From contig LUCM01004347.1 of assembly GCA_008360955.1 (NCBI GenBank), positions 56,748 to 120,747 of the forward strand: 64,000 nt of DNA, in the 5' to 3' direction. The stretch comes from Fasciolopsis buskii (lineage: Eukaryota; Platyhelminthes; Trematoda; Plagiorchiida; Fasciolidae). Shown piece after piece: positions 9,960 through 22,954 of the stretch. The notes below the pieces were generated by a model. That model did no database searches, had not been told where the DNA came from, and was given only the letters and a program-made list of their open reading frames with translations. Every line of letters starts with the position of its first letter. The first letter of the stretch is position 1. A program made the position numbers and the translations under genes.

Positions 9960-12600
9960 ACGGTGATTATATTATGCAAATTTGATATTTAATAAAGTAT
10001 ATACGATTGAAATATTTGTCCTTAACTCGCTCACAGCTTTCCAACCCGACGAATGTATCCTACTGGTAGTCCCAAAATGATAGAATAGTGTAATCAATTG
10101 ACGTCTTAGTTTGTTTACAAAACATTTTATGTTGCATTGCTAACAAAGATTTGACCGTCAGAGATAGTGGAAGTAAAAAACATAATCACCTCAAATGGAT
10201 ACTATGGGATGATCAACAGCAAAATCTCACCCTATTGTAGTGCGTTTCGAATTTGGTTGGAGATGTGATCAGAACTCAAAATGCAAAACTTGATTAAACA
10301 ATCCATTTTGCGCATATACAGTGCAGTCAGTCCTTTGAATCGTATTCCGTTCCATGGTACCGGGCTATTAGGAATTCACTCGGTCAGTACACTGATCCTA
10401 ACTGTAAAATCATAGTGGATTTATAAATGCCCTTATTAAGTACCGACGTCTTCCGACCGAAAAGCGAGTGACTTCACTCCAAGAAATCGACTACAGCATA
10501 CCGTGGGATATACAGAAGTGTTTATTGAATATGGAAACTGTTGTTAGTCGCAGCTAACTTTCATGATGCAGGTGATATTGTCATAAACATCATATTACAT
10601 CGACTGGAACTATAGGTGTGAGACCACCAAACTCGGTGCTAAAGACCTTAGGAAAGCGGTTATAGTCGAGTCAGTGAAATCTGAGATGAACTCATGGGAT
10701 CAGGAAGCCAGCTTCCAGCTCTTTTCACACAGCGTTTTCGCAAAATCGAAGGGATTTAGTTTGTTAGCCAGAAGTATGATTCTCAATTCTGGCAACAGAT
10801 TTTGAATAGCTCTGCTAGATAAGGTCTATCGTTTGTCTAACCGGAAGTTAGCCACTAGCTGGTCATACACCATCTCAGTGCGTAGTCGACCAAAATTGCA
10901 TACTTATCGATCGCGGATTTGTTCGTTTGTTGCTGAGAAAAGCGACATGCGGTAAAATTGTAGCAAAACTGTGCATGAAACTTGATGCCCGATTTTTGGA
11001 GTAGAAAATTCGGCTGATGAGAATTACGATTACTTGCCACGATGAGTTCATGTTTTACTACTCTCGTTCCTTGAACCAGAATTGCGTCCGAATTACTTTT
11101 TCGTCACGTTTCCGCGGGACGGGGGTGGGGTCGAAATGGGTAAGAATATGAGGTTGGCAAACTTATCTTTTGGATTGAGACACTGAACTGTGCTGAGAAG
11201 CAACAAGTTAGCAGGAACCGTCTTAAGAAGAATTCGAGGGAAAATTGTTCTCGGCACTAGAATAAACATTTTGCCCAGAAAAGATGGTCAAAGACATATG
11301 TCAATAGATCGAATCGGGATAAGGAGAACTGGACGAAGTGAAAATGCGACGGGATGGATTGAATGTATTCCGTGCTTAGTTTCAAAATTCTTCAAATCCA
11401 TGATAGACAATTCAAATCTGGAATGGGACAAATGTGAGCTTAAAAATACACAATCCGCAACCTGTTCTTTCAGCTCTGAACATTCTCTTAAGTATGGGAA
11501 CCAGAGGATGCACCTGATGTCACTGGTTTGGCCTAATCTGAGACGTGAGATAGATCACGTAATTCCAGGAAACCTGATTGGAATGACTGGTTTGAAAATG
11601 TCCTATAGAACTCTGGTATGCATGTAGTCAGACAACTTGAAGCTTACCAATAATCATCTTGTGATTTTGTTCTGTTTGTCACCTGATAATTGTACACTGG
11701 TGTGAGTCCCCAAGACAAATAAAAAGAGTCGCACTTTACCCCATGGTTTCCCGATTGTGAGCCATGTGCTGTTGTTACATCATAACTCCTTACGTTAGCA
11801 AAGCATCAGATGAAACAGGACGGAGCACTTGGGAATCGAGTTACAACAATATGAATATCATGAGAATGAAGGTGATCTATCTTCCTTTTTCCTGAGTCTC
11901 CGAATAAACACGTCATATGAAACAGATAGTAATAAAGCGATTTCGCCAAAATTTCATAACTCAAACAAGTAATTAGAAGGGTAGATGAATGAATGTTGTA
12001 TAATATTTCAAGTTGCCAAATTATTTCACCTCAAATTTACCTCTTCTATTCCCATCATCGTGGGCAGTATCTATGATTTCCCTTTAAGTAGGGGAACTTC
12101 GACCCAGCCAGAATCACCCCATATGCGGGAATACTGTCTGTTTTGCTTCTACCCCTACAGATTGATAGGAGAAGCAGTAGCAGGTCATTGCTAGGTTGAA
12201 GGAGGGTTCATGGCGTTGTGAGGGTTCATTCTAATGAACTTCGGATTGAAATGCCAATAGGTTGACCATTTGACCAGTTTGCCCAAAGTCGGCTGGCATA
12301 GGGTCAGTTACATATTCTGCAACAAGAATAGTTTATGTTTGCGCAAGCCTTAGTCTGTTGGGTAACAGGCAATCTGGAAAACGTATCATACCTCCAGAAC
12401 ACCTATTCAAATCATGGATGTCAATGTTGACAAACTAAAATCGGCTTGGAAATTACGCAATGTTTTGTGCTGTTCAAAGCCGTTTAATCCGAGTGCTCAA
12501 GCAACATACCTAATTAGTTCGAAGCGGTGGCGCTAGCTGGCTCTTCATACTTGACTGTGCACAAGAAATAATGCATGTCACCTACTAGAAACTGGAGGAT
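9960..12600. other. No supported gene
   Basis: Contains a G-quadruplex motif and a 147-codon plus frame (11187-11627, with KSMIDNSNLEWDKCELKNTQ) whose length is about what chance allows once per window. No splice or promoter support was found. Confidence 0.45.
11116..11140 (+). other. G-quadruplex motif
   Basis: Four G runs (GGG, GGGGG, GGGG, GGG) are separated by AC, T and TCGAAAT, which meets the common G3+N1-7 rule. It lies about 50 bases upstream of a 147-codon plus-strand open frame (11187-11627) of unknown meaning. Only the motif is visible; folding is inferred. Confidence 0.7.
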
Positions 12601-12732
12601 AGCACGGGCTGACTGTCTTTGTCGCAGTACCCTGTTTACCTCCTTTGTCAGGGAGGCTTTTTTCTCACTACATCAGAAGCGTGTGAAAATTTTAGGCCCT
12701 CGAACGATATAGCAGTTTGCACAATTGATATT

Positions 12733-13038
12733 CTAGTGAGTGAGAGCTCTGACATTGCTTATCACTATCTGTTGTATTTCGATTCGAAATATCGCGTCAT
12801 TGATGTATTCAAATCTTGGTGGTATTATCACCAAGGTTAGGTCTTCGTTTATCGGCCATGGACGCTTTGATATATCGTCCGACGGTTTGGTCACAGTGTT
12901 TGAGCTATGGTTTCGGAAATTTGGATGACCAGAAAATAGAAATTCTCGATCATACTGTCGTTTGGACTCTTTATAATAATGCCTAATAATGAAGTCAACA
13001 AAATTTTGGAGCCAGTAGCTTTTGGTGGCAGATGACAT
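12733..13038 (-). CDS. Open frame of 101 codons, possible exon
   Basis: It starts near an ATG at 13033 (MSSATKSYWLQNFVDFIIRH) and reads YYKESKRQYDREFLFSGHPN and PWPINEDLTLVIIPPRFEYI to a TAG. The plus strand is also open here (12619-12840, with SNDIAVCTIDILVSESSDIA), so one of the two is certainly a shadow. A donor-like TTG|GTGATA occurs inside. Unrecognised. Confidence 0.22.
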   Translation of the reverse strand: MSSATKSYWLQNFVDFIIRHYYKESKRQYDREFLFSGHPNFRNHSSNTVTKPSDDISKRPWPINEDLTLVIIPPRFEYINDAIFRIEIQQIVISNVRALTH

Positions 13039-13638
13039 TAGTCTGTCACCTGAATCGTTGCTAAACCTGAACTAATCAGATCCCATGCGTGCAGCAAAAT
13101 AGGTGCACCTCAGTTGCTAGGGTCCTAATATAGAACGAGCCAGAAACTTGATCTCACATCTTGGAGTGGTATCGACCTCATTAGCTTTCAATTAGTCAGG
13201 TTTGCTGCCTAAACAAATGAAAACAAGCCTTCGTTTATCGACAGATGATTCTGAATCTAATTAGGGACAGTGTGGCAAAGTGAAAATTTAGCACATGCTT
13301 CTTCAGCCTTTTGTTTAGAGAGTTCGGTTGGAAATATGATTACTAGATGGTATTTCACATGAATAAACGCAATTAGAAATTATGACTAGACATTTCTTGT
13401 CACTGATGAACTCAGCCACTTCAGCCAGTTTTCTTAACTGCAACAAGAATAAGAGTTGTTCCTATATGGTAGCCGGAGTTCATGTTTATCAGGGTAAAAC
13501 GATGCTCCCCTAGCCGTTTTGATGAGCAAATACAATTATTCTACCCAGATGTTGAAAACGATAGCTTGAGAAAATCCCGTAAGTCTATGAAAAAAAGATT
13601 TTACTCTTGTGCAATGATTTACCCACGTTGGGGTGTCG

Positions 13639-13659
13639 ACGGTGTTTGACAAACACCGT
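13639..13659. other. Perfect 9-bp hairpin with 3-nt loop
   Basis: ACGGTGTTT, loop GAC, AAACACCGT. GC-richer than its surroundings. Confidence 0.75.
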
Positions 13660-14075
13660 GTAACTGTCAGTCGTACCAGATAACAGCCAAGCAAATTAAA
13701 TGCGCAACAATTTTTTTTTCATTGATCGAAATTATCGTGTTTGCTCAGAAGCCGTGGGGAAAACCGGCCAACAGAAGATTTTACCAAATTCCAGAAGAAA
13801 CTTGCACGTATTTGACTGAAACTTTGGCTTACTTTCGAAATCACGTGGATAAGCAGACATGATGCAGTACCGTTGAAATTAACTACCACCCGTAGGGAAT
13901 GCATTATTTTTCTTGTTTCCTGATATGATAGTGGGGTTATTTTTCTTCATTCTTCCTAGGATGATAAACTACTGAGTGTTCAGGCCAAGAAGTGTAAGCT
14001 TATTTTTAGCTGCTTGGCAAATTTATTTGTTTTAAATGAAAACCTTTAGTATAATTCACGTGGACTTAACTTGGG

Positions 14076-14501
14076 CTAGTAAAGCCAAATATTCGACGAA
14101 ACTTTCTTGTCCAGGTTTGACCTGCCAGTATTAAAGCGATGGATGAAGTCGGGAACGACCGGAATATCGTTTCCAAACCGGTCGGAAACAATGTTGTGAT
14201 TACATTTATTCAAAAACAAATTATACTGGGTAATGTAGACCATAGACAAATGGCAGCCTGCTTTGACATGCACAAGGCGAAGTTGCCAGACAGTATCTTG
14301 TTTCGGGTGCAAGCTATGCAATATGTTATTGCGTTTAACTCTCCAGTTGGGATGTGTGTGTGATTTATTAGCGGTACAAAGTTTCAAACAACTCGGAGAG
14401 AAGCATATATTCCTCGGAAAAGTTACCAAATTTAATATTTCGAAATTATCTGGATTTTTGTGAAATAGTTTTCCCGCGAACACCAAAGCTGCTAGGGACA
14501 A
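14076..14501 (-). CDS. Open frame of 141 codons with an overlapping plus-strand frame
   Basis: The minus frame begins MSLAALVFAGKLFHKNPDNF and runs to a TAG. The plus strand carries an ATG-started 74-codon frame (14142-14363, MDEVGNDRNIVSKPVGNNVV) in good start context (G at -3 and +4) within the same interval. Neither shows flanking splice sites that settle the matter. A length of 141 codons is only mildly unexpected. Confidence 0.2.
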   Translation of the reverse strand: MSLAALVFAGKLFHKNPDNFEILNLVTFPRNICFSPSCLKLCTANKSHTHPNWRVKRNNILHSLHPKQDTVWQLRLVHVKAGCHLSMVYITQYNLFLNKCNHNIVSDRFGNDIPVVPDFIHRFNTGRSNLDKKVSSNIWLY

Positions 14502-14906
14502 GATCCTTTTGGGCGATATATGTAATTTGCTTCAAAAACAAACTTCCTTCCATGACTATTGGATTCTAAAAGTTTCTACCCCTGGAAAAACGATACGAGT
14601 ACCTTACATGTCGACGAGACTGGAACTCAGTACGGAGATTTTTGACAAAACAGCTCCGTAATGTCTGTGTTTGCAATTTCCATCCGAATTCAAGCAATCC
14701 ACGGACCTGTGACTTATCTTTGAGAACGCAAACACAACTCCAAACAATACCAGACTAATGAACGCGATGACTGAAAAACGATGAAAACATGAAAAAAATG
14801 AAGTCTGAGAAACGACAAGTTTCTTGGTTTGATATTCCCGAGCTGAGGGTGACACCAAGTTAGGATGAAACCATGAATTGTGAGATAAATTTGCCTTGAT
14901 ATTCAT

Positions 14907-17060
14907 GATGTATAAGCCTTTTTACGAACGATAAATTTAAGTTTGTTTGAAGCCACAGGAAAACGGTCGCCGGGTCCAACTAGCTTCACTGTTGATTACT
15001 TGCTAATTTGATAATCTTGTGATGGTCGCTCTCAACTTGTCGAGCCTCTACACCCTTGTTTCATTCTAAATAAAACCGGGCTTTTGGTTTCAAGTGGTAA
15101 TCTCGTATTTGTGTGCAACTGGTAGACTTGTATGCATCGTGAAAGAGAATTGAGGTTTCTCCAGGTTATGTCACAGTTATATTCAACACGTCGTCTATGG
15201 TTACCTTTTTTGAAAGTTCGTAATTATTTTTATATATAAAAGTGGGTAAATGCATTATTTCGTTACCCGATTTGGTCTTCTAACCTTTTAGTTAATTTTG
15301 ACTGTGTGGGCTCAGCTTCCCACGTGGCAGATCGTAATCGGATCAGACTGGTTCAGATAACTGTATTTACATAACTGGCGAATTTGGAAACATGTTGCCT
15401 TAGATGAGGTATCTAAATCTCATTCAAATTCCTTGTCACTTCCTTATATTCTCTATAGCCTATATGTGCGCCACGTCGTATTGTTGTAAACGAGATTCGT
15501 AGAGTTACACACGTTTGTAGTTCAATATGGATCAGGTTCCAATTTGATCTGTAATAAGAACAAGGCAGAATTAGTTCATGGTTCATTTCGTTTTTTTATT
15601 AGAATCAATTAGCGCCACGTTGTGGGATTCATAAATTGTACATGAATGATGAGTAACCGTTAAAAATTTGCGCAATACTATCTTTGTCATATAAGTCGAC
15701 TCTACAGTCTGGGAACTTTGAGCCGCAGGTGGAAGTGGGCTTTTGGTTCGCCTGATTTTGTTGGCCTTAAGAAGTGGTAATCCACTGTTCCGACCGCATC
15801 ATTGCATCTAGTTACGGGAATAGCATTTCCCCGTTTGAAGATGCTGGCTTTTAGAACTGAAGGTCACTATACCTTATTGTGCTTAGATATGGAATCAGCT
15901 GATGCTCATGACATGTATGGAGCATTACACATACCAAGTGAACCTTTAGAAAAGTAATGAACTACTGTTTCCTAATTGCGCAGCACTTTTGAGCGAGGTA
16001 GAAAGAAAAGAGAGGATTGTGGAACTTTTCGCTCAACCAGCCCTCTTCTCATGTTTTTGTTTGGCACGAATGAGATGTGGTTGGTCGATCTTGCGTAAGC
16101 AGTTCACTTCCGGGACTGTCTCTTTTAGTCGACTGCTGGTTTGGTGACTGACTTGGCAAAACGTTTTGTGGAATTTGACCCAGCGGATTGGGATAGATAT
16201 TCTCGGATTGTTTACTTGAGTGTCTGTTACCGTTTGCATTGTAGATTTCAAATCAAGGTCACAAGATCCGAGACAACTGGTTTATATGCGCACTTCATGC
16301 TATTGCAATAGTCTAACATTTTAAACCTAGGAATCTCCCGGGTCCAGTTAATCTTACATTCAGAGACCGTTATTCATCAACTTCACCAACTGGATACCTG
16401 ATCGTTAGCCGAATAAATCTGGCCCGTGATAGATAGAAAAAATGATGCTCACTCGAACAAAACTGAAATATGGCATGCAACTAAAATTGCTTTACGACGA
16501 AGTCTTAAACGCACACGAAGAATGATTTTAAACAAAGTTACTGAAAAAGGAGTAACAATTACTCGTGATTTTGTACATATTTCTCTTATCGACTGACCTA
16601 CGTATTCTCGTACTAGCTGGTTGAACACAGACGACCGTGTCAGTCGAAACTGGGCGAGAAACGGAAGCGAATGTATAACAACCTCATGCAAATGGCGCTT
16701 CTTACGAATGAGTGATCAATATGCCGTCGGAAACTCACCATCGATTATGATTGAAGCCACAGCTTGTTTCGTTTTTTTCTTCGGCATTTGAGCTCATTCG
16801 TTTGAAATGGCTTTTCAAACGAATCCAATGAGATCTGAACTTTTAACATGACTGGATATCTGTGCTGTTGATGAGAATAAAACACCAGAATACACAGGGA
16901 ATGAAAGTGAGTACACAGTTGATCTTATGGTCTATTCAAGATTGAAATAAGATTTTCACTCCGTTGGCCCGTTTGTACGAATCAGCAAGGGTGATATCCA
17001 TTTTTCCTGTGTGGATCTGATTAAAGGCAGGGTCAGATGGAAAATGTATGGTAGTTCAAT
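14907..17060. other. No supported gene
   Basis: Only short frames and the hairpin at 16796. Nothing else was recognised. Confidence 0.5.
16796..16824. other. Perfect 12-bp hairpin
   Basis: ATTCGTTTGAAA and TTTCAAACGAAT are exact inverted repeats around a 5-nt loop (TGGCT). No T-run follows that would suggest a pol III end, and no adjacent gene was identified. Confidence 0.8.
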
Positions 17061-17066
17061 GATCTC

Positions 17067-17300
17067 CTAAAATGACGATAATATTCCGCCCGGTCTGGTG
17101 ATTCGCGCATCGGGAATCGTTTTGCCTTCTTTCAAGAGTGTCGTCAGTTTGCTTTTAAACAAATGACGGCCGAATTGGTTGGTAAATGGAAATTTTGAAT
17201 CATTTTTTTCATCAAGCATTGTGCTTATTTTTTGCAAATCTATCAAATCGGATGCAAAGACCACTCTCCTATTGCCCGGCGAGCTCCTGACTACTGACAA
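17067..17300 (-). CDS. Open frame of 77 codons, possible exon
   Basis: It reads VRSSPGNRRVVFASDLIDLQ, then FGRHLFKSKLTTLLKEGKTI and DARITRPGGILSSF to a TAG. The residue mix (charged, amphipathic) is protein-like, but no clear splice sites bound it, and it is within chance length. Confidence 0.22.
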   Translation of the reverse strand: MSVVRSSPGNRRVVFASDLIDLQKISTMLDEKNDSKFPFTNQFGRHLFKSKLTTLLKEGKTIPDARITRPGGILSSF

Positions 17301-18410
17301 CTGTGAATGCGGGACAGTACACTTCTCTTGGTCATACCAATGAAATGTTTGTTACTTGCCTAATTATTTCACAGCCGTCGTTCGGCAAGAACTTCGGTAC
17401 GATAGGGAGACTGAACGTAAGCAAATCTGTGGAAATGACCTGACTTGGTGAGTCGGATTTACAGTGGGTTAACGTGACAATATTTAGGTCAATCTTCGAG
17501 GCTGTTGGGCACTTCTGGCTGTCGTTGAGGGCTATATTTGTATAAGTTTAGATCGATAATTCTGCCTAACCTAGACGAGAAGTGGCACATTGGTAAATCT
17601 TCAAACCCTGGGTGCTATGACGAATTTTACTTCCGTTTGCGCACTAGCAGCATCAGAACTCGCGTCTGGTACTCCGCGGTTGCAAGGTTGACCGGATGAT
17701 CTGAGGTTTGTGTGAAAATTGAGAAGAAATATTGAAATAACAATCCCGTACGAGACTAACAAGTAACTGAAGTATGTAAGTATTATGTAATATATATGGT
17801 TTTTGATAACCTGCCTGATGTACCTGCGGTGCATTTGTGACGAAATATGGTACATTATGGCTTTGCTATCTCCGATATCGCCAGCTGGAATGAAAGCCAG
17901 AAGGCCACAAGTGAATGTGTTATTCTGGGCAGTTGCATTTTGGTTACCGTTCATTATTGTTGACTAGCTCAATAGGGTTTGGAAGAATGATGGCTAAAGG
18001 CGGTTTATTCATTCCTGATTTTATGCCGACGGGAAATTACTTGTTGCGTTTAGGGCAAACTTCTTTTCGTCCATGAACACGTGGCTTTTGATCCAACCTC
18101 GTGGGTGTTAAGAGTGATGATGGCGATGACGGTAATGATGATAGAATGCAATTAACCGTCTATTTGAATTTCCACTCGAAATATGTCGGCTGGTCCAGGT
18201 AGCTAACTGATCAATTATTACACGAGCAATGAGATCACGCTTCATGGTCATTGCTATGACCAAACGTGATAAATTGCCAAAATGCCCCTGGGGGGATAAC
18301 AACTGTACGGTTTAGAGAGGCGTCAGATTTCTGTCGGGTCAGGGAGTGCCACTTAGCATTTCGTGGCACTCGATTCAACCACGACTGTCGATAGACTTTC
18401 GGTCCTTATT

Positions 18411-18562
18411 GGTCCTGGCGTTTGGACAAGAAAGTTGCAGGTTCGAATCCTCCCATCACCGGTCAACTTCCCCACTTAGTAGCCTTCTGTTGCGGCGTCC
18501 CCTTCCTGAGAAATGATGTACATTGTTGTTTCATTAATAAAGGAAGTGAAAGATAAGAGATG
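18411..18562 (+). mobile_element. tRNA-derived SINE, family A, copy 2
   Basis: The B box (AGGTTCGAATCCTCCC) lies at about 18439-18454, followed by the family body (CAACTTCCCCACTTAGTAGC) and the tail (GAGAAATGATGTACATTG, then TTTCATTAATAAA). The A-box half of the head is eroded: the remaining sequence GTCCTGGCGTTTGGACAAG only loosely matches copy 1. Immediately upstream (18370-18410) no clear target-site duplication is visible. Confidence 0.82.
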
Positions 18563-19696
18563 AAACGTCCGTACCTCATCTTTATGAAACTTCAAACAGA
18601 ACTTAATTTTATGAATCAGCCATTACGGATAAAATCAAACGGTGAAGACTGATTTCCCTCAGAATTTTTCAGGTCGCGTTTTGCAATCTCTATTGTTTTT
18701 CTACCATATTTAGCTATGTATTCCTGGGAGTGACCAGAAACTGTTCTGTTAGAGGTGCCATGAGGCGTACTTGATTAACGTATTTAACAGTTCACATCCA
18801 GACAGAGCTTCACTTCTGAACTCTGAGCCCATTTTTTAGATGCGAGTAATGAAGGCGTTTTGTATCCTTTGTCTGCCTTGAAAAACGAACATATGGTGTC
18901 ACTTTAAGTCTACTGGGACTTAGCCATATCACATTCATTAGTAGACATCAGCTAATCTAGTGATGGCAAAGCTCACATTCACTGATGCGTCTGTGCTACG
19001 TGGTTTGGTGAAGGTTTAAAAATACGAACCGTTAAGCGATGAACCAAAGCTTTTCAAGTGCTGGACGAAGAATTAGGAAAAGCTCTACACAGTGGACTGT
19101 AGCTCATTTCGGGATTTAGCTCACAAATATAACATCACGACTGTCCCACTGTTGGTTTGACGTATTTTTCCTACTTCGCTCTTAAGTAGCAAGGCACTTG
19201 GCACTATTGACTACAGATTCAGTAGCATGACCACAGAGAACTTGACCCCAGTGCGATAAACTAATTCTCCCCTCCTTGGTGATCAATATCTGCTGTTTAT
19301 GTGAGTTAAGAATTCCCCTTATGATAGATGGACAGTTTTCAGCACACATTCCTCAGCCTCCTTGATGCAGTCTCGTTTTTATCTATTTGAGGTTCTCTTT
19401 CATCAGCGGTGTCGTTTTCCATTGTTTTCGCAACAAAATTGAAACAGATGAACCCCAGCAAAATGACGGTTTGCATTTAGCTCCAACTTGGACTTATCAC
19501 AAAATTGGTAAGGATTCCGGCAATTACTAAATTTCACTGATCTTATTTGTAGGTGGAATATGACAATGAACAATGTTGTATGTTTAAAATTGTCCGGGGA
19601 TGTGCTCGTGCTTTAACTGACCGGTGAGAGCAGAGCTTGCAAACAGTTTGCACGTAGGTTGGGATTGTAACGGGAATCGAATGGCTCATTATAATA

Positions 19697-19839
19697 ACGG
19701 CTGATATTTGATGAAATCTGATCGGTATCCCAGTCGGATAAAGTTTGCGGATCCGGACACAAAGTCCCTGGAGTTGATAGAAGCGTGCGTAGTTAGCATG
19801 GTTCAATCAACAGAAAAAGCACACCAATCTTACTATCAG
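19697..19839 (+). CDS. Candidate exon, product unrecognised
   Basis: The frame opens after a TGA and reads SDRYPSRIKFADPDTKSLEL and IEACVVSMVQSTEKAHQSYY, ending at a donor ATCAG|GTTTGC (19839/19840). GGTATCCCAG at 19723-19732 could be the acceptor. The charged, helix-like residue pattern is protein-like. A minus-strand frame (19543-19806) overlaps it. Confidence 0.27.
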
Positions 19840-20159
19840 GTTTGCAAATTTTTCCCGTTCATCTTTTGTCTGCAACCAAAAATCGCTTGCAAGTTACACG
19901 GGCAAGTTAGAGTAACTATGTCACTTTTTGTTGTGAGTTGTTGAAATGGCAATAAGATAGCGCGTTCGGCCTTTGACGTAATTTGCCGACCTTTCGAATA
20001 CCATGGATAGCTTCGTTCCCAATACCCTTTACACAAGCAGATAAGTCTGGGGGAACGTTATCAGTCACGGATTTCCTGCGATCAGCCACTGTTGTTTCGG
20101 TCCGGCTTTACAATGTAACAATGGAAGTTTAAAGTAATACCGACATATTTATAAATACA

Positions 20160-20465
20160 ATGGACCGCTTTTCGATTTCACACTCCACAGATGAGTTGGC
20201 GTGCAGTGAGAAAGTTAAATACAAGAACCGACGACGAAAGATGGAACGAATAATTCGAGCCAAATTGGTCGTGGTGCTTCTTTTCCAAATTAAAACGATC
20301 AAGGATCGGCATCAGCCACGAAACCGACTCCACGAAAGAGACGAACTAGGCACCAGCGAAAGGATCGATCTTGAAAAAGAAAGATCCTACTGTTACGAGT
20401 CCAAAAGTAGTTTTGTTCCCCAGTACAGAACGTACACACGCAAGTCAGGCAGTCCTATTCGATAA
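20160..20465 (+). CDS. Open frame of 101 codons, Lys/Arg/Glu-rich
   Basis: An ATG directly follows an AT-rich, TATA-like stretch (CATATTTATAAATACA). The frame is strongly charged: KNRRRKMERIIRAKL, HQPRNRLHERDELG, RIDLEKERSYCYES. It ends with a TAA after KSGSPIR. The only hydrophobic patch is LVVVLLFQI near residue 37. It could be a short basic protein, a first exon or chance; no family was recognised. Confidence 0.25.
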   Translation: MDRFSISHSTDELACSEKVKYKNRRRKMERIIRAKLVVVLLFQIKTIKDRHQPRNRLHERDELGTSERIDLEKERSYCYESKSSFVPQYRTYTRKSGSPIR

Positions 20466-20719
20466 AGAATCGGTTTGACACGAAACCCGGTTAGGCAAAG
20501 TTCGTTCCTCAATATATTGAAATCAGCCTAGAACACTACCACTGATTCCGTGGATGAGAATTTCCGAGAATATTTTATCTTCTTGATGATGATATTTTGA
20601 TGACTCAGTGAAATCCAAATGTTCGTTTGTCCCCACAGTACGGCATGCTGGTTTACGAAAAAATACAATGGAAGTGGTACTTTTTCCGTTAGATGAGAAG
20701 AAATGTGACGTCATTCTGA

Positions 20720-22950
20720 GCTTAAAAAAAGTCTATGAACAAAATGTTCGCGTAGGCCAACGTTTTTTCGGGAAGTAATTCGAAATGCATCTACGAGTAC
20801 GGCAACAAGTAAACATCCTGTTGCAAAAGCAACAACATATTTTCGGGTGGTGCAAACGATGGGAATATTTTTACATTTAACAGGTGAGCATGCAGGTAAC
20901 TTGATGGTAGTCGATAATTACATCAACAATACGATTTCAGTATCAAGATTCAGTTTTGCTGGAAACCCGTTTAATAAACAATGACAACTTAAATTGCATC
21001 GAGACGATTTGTAGTTCACGATAAGAAATTCACCCCGCGAATCCTGAGGCTAGACACTGTGCTTCTCTCATCTAATGATAGGGTTATTTAGACCAAAAAG
21101 GTAAACGATGCAAGCATATGTGAGATCGACATAAACGGGACAAATCAACAGGTAACCGCTACTGGTGCAATACCGCTTAGTTGCGGGTCATCTCTGTCTA
21201 ATGAGAATGTCTCTATCGCATTCGGACAAACGGTATTCAAATATCTTTCTAATGCATCAAAGCAACAGGTCCCTCAACTAATCTGTCACGAATCTTTGCA
21301 TAACCAAACCAATAACTGCTACAGATTATTTTTTGCTTATGAGTATCGTTTGGCATCAGTCAAAAAAGGAGGTGCCAATCGGCTGAATCAACTAGCCTGT
21401 GACTAAACTTACGGGAAATCAGTTTCACCATTTACGTATACAATATGAAGATTCACGCGACGGCAGAGCTGTAAACATGGCCTCCTTAATTATTCAGTTA
21501 AGGCTGAACGTTCGATCATAGTGAAACGACAATTTCTAGACTACCATGGGTAGCCTACTTTCAATCTTTTATATGCACACATACCTGTATGAGTAGGCAG
21601 TACACACACTACTTATTTGCGCTTTTCGCAAACAGATCTATTTGGCGCTTGTAAATCTTCATTAGATCATTGAAATCGATAAAAAGCGAATGTCCAGAAA
21701 ATAGATAAGTCGGCAAATTGTGCTTTTCATTAACGACCATACAAATAACGTTACCATATCATCACTAACTTATGTTGTATTTGGTTTCTAGGTTTTCAAA
21801 TACAACATTCTATTCACTGATTCACTGCACACCAGAAACAATTGAGCTGGTATGACAGAGTGAATTACAAATCGGTAAGCATAAAAAGAAAATACTAGGA
21901 CTGACTATCGAACAGATTCAAAGGTACATAGTTGGTCGCAGTGACTCATTCGAGAGGTCCTGTGGAGAACATTTAAATGATCGGGTCAAAGTTTACTAGG
22001 GTTCGACATCATACAGATGAATTACAAAGCACGTACATATTAGAATACATGTACACATATATATGCGAATAACCACAGTAATGCACCCATAACACTTCGC
22101 TGTGTGAATGAAATTCCGCGTCAGTTTCATGATCACCTGGATACAGTTTTGGCCACAGTAACTGGAACATTTGAAACGTTCTTTTAGTATGCAAATTTCA
22201 CATAAAACTAATGAGAGGATTATGCCATCTGCGTATGGACGTTAACCTAGCTGGAGACAATTAATGGATCAATCAAGAAGCTAATCATATATCAACGTGA
22301 TTGATATCAGTCGGCTACCTACGATTTCCAAATCCCGACACATGGCCGTAAATGTGTGCCTCAGGCTCCAATTTGGCTACTCGCGAAGTGCTGCTAAATC
22401 ACCATGAGTCTCGCATAGTCTCTGCTAAGGAAATTCCACCTGCTGACTTCTTATGGCATGGACGTTTTCATGAAGGACAAGAGCTAATATTTGGATTTCT
22501 CCACCCGACTGGCCGATTTTGTTGATCAGTGTCCACGCCAAACCAGCCACAAACAGCATGCAAAGCATACTGACGTAGGCGCACCGGCATTTGTACCAAA
22601 CGGGTGTACTGGGTACTCAGAACATCTAGACCCATTCGAACGCCTTGTGAACTGAACTTTCATTTGAAAATAGACCGTTAAATCGTTTACTTCTGTTTGA
22701 GCAATCATATATTACCAACCAGCTCACATGACTCATGAAGTCTTGTGTATAACCGATGGGGTCAAAGTGAAGAATGGAGGAAATAGCACCTTTGTACTTT
22801 CCGTTTCCTTTCTTCTCAATCATTCCTTTTGCCCTGGTGCCCATAGCGCATCATCTCCAAACAGATTTGTGTTGTATATATATACTTATATAACATGCAG
22901 CTGTCTGAAAGAACTAACTTTGTTAGACCACATCACTCCTAGTCCAGCCT
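20720..22950. other. No supported gene
   Basis: About 2.2 kb with no frame above chance and no recognised element apart from the hairpin at 21772. Confidence 0.55.
21772..21808. other. Perfect 12-bp hairpin
   Basis: ATGTTGTATTTG pairs exactly with CAAATACAACAT across a 13-nt loop. Confidence 0.8.
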
Positions 22951-22954
22951 TTTT

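Noticed and set aside
11187..11627. 147-codon plus frame as a gene
   Set aside because: No ATG at its start, no splice sites and no recognised motif. About one such frame is expected by chance in this window.
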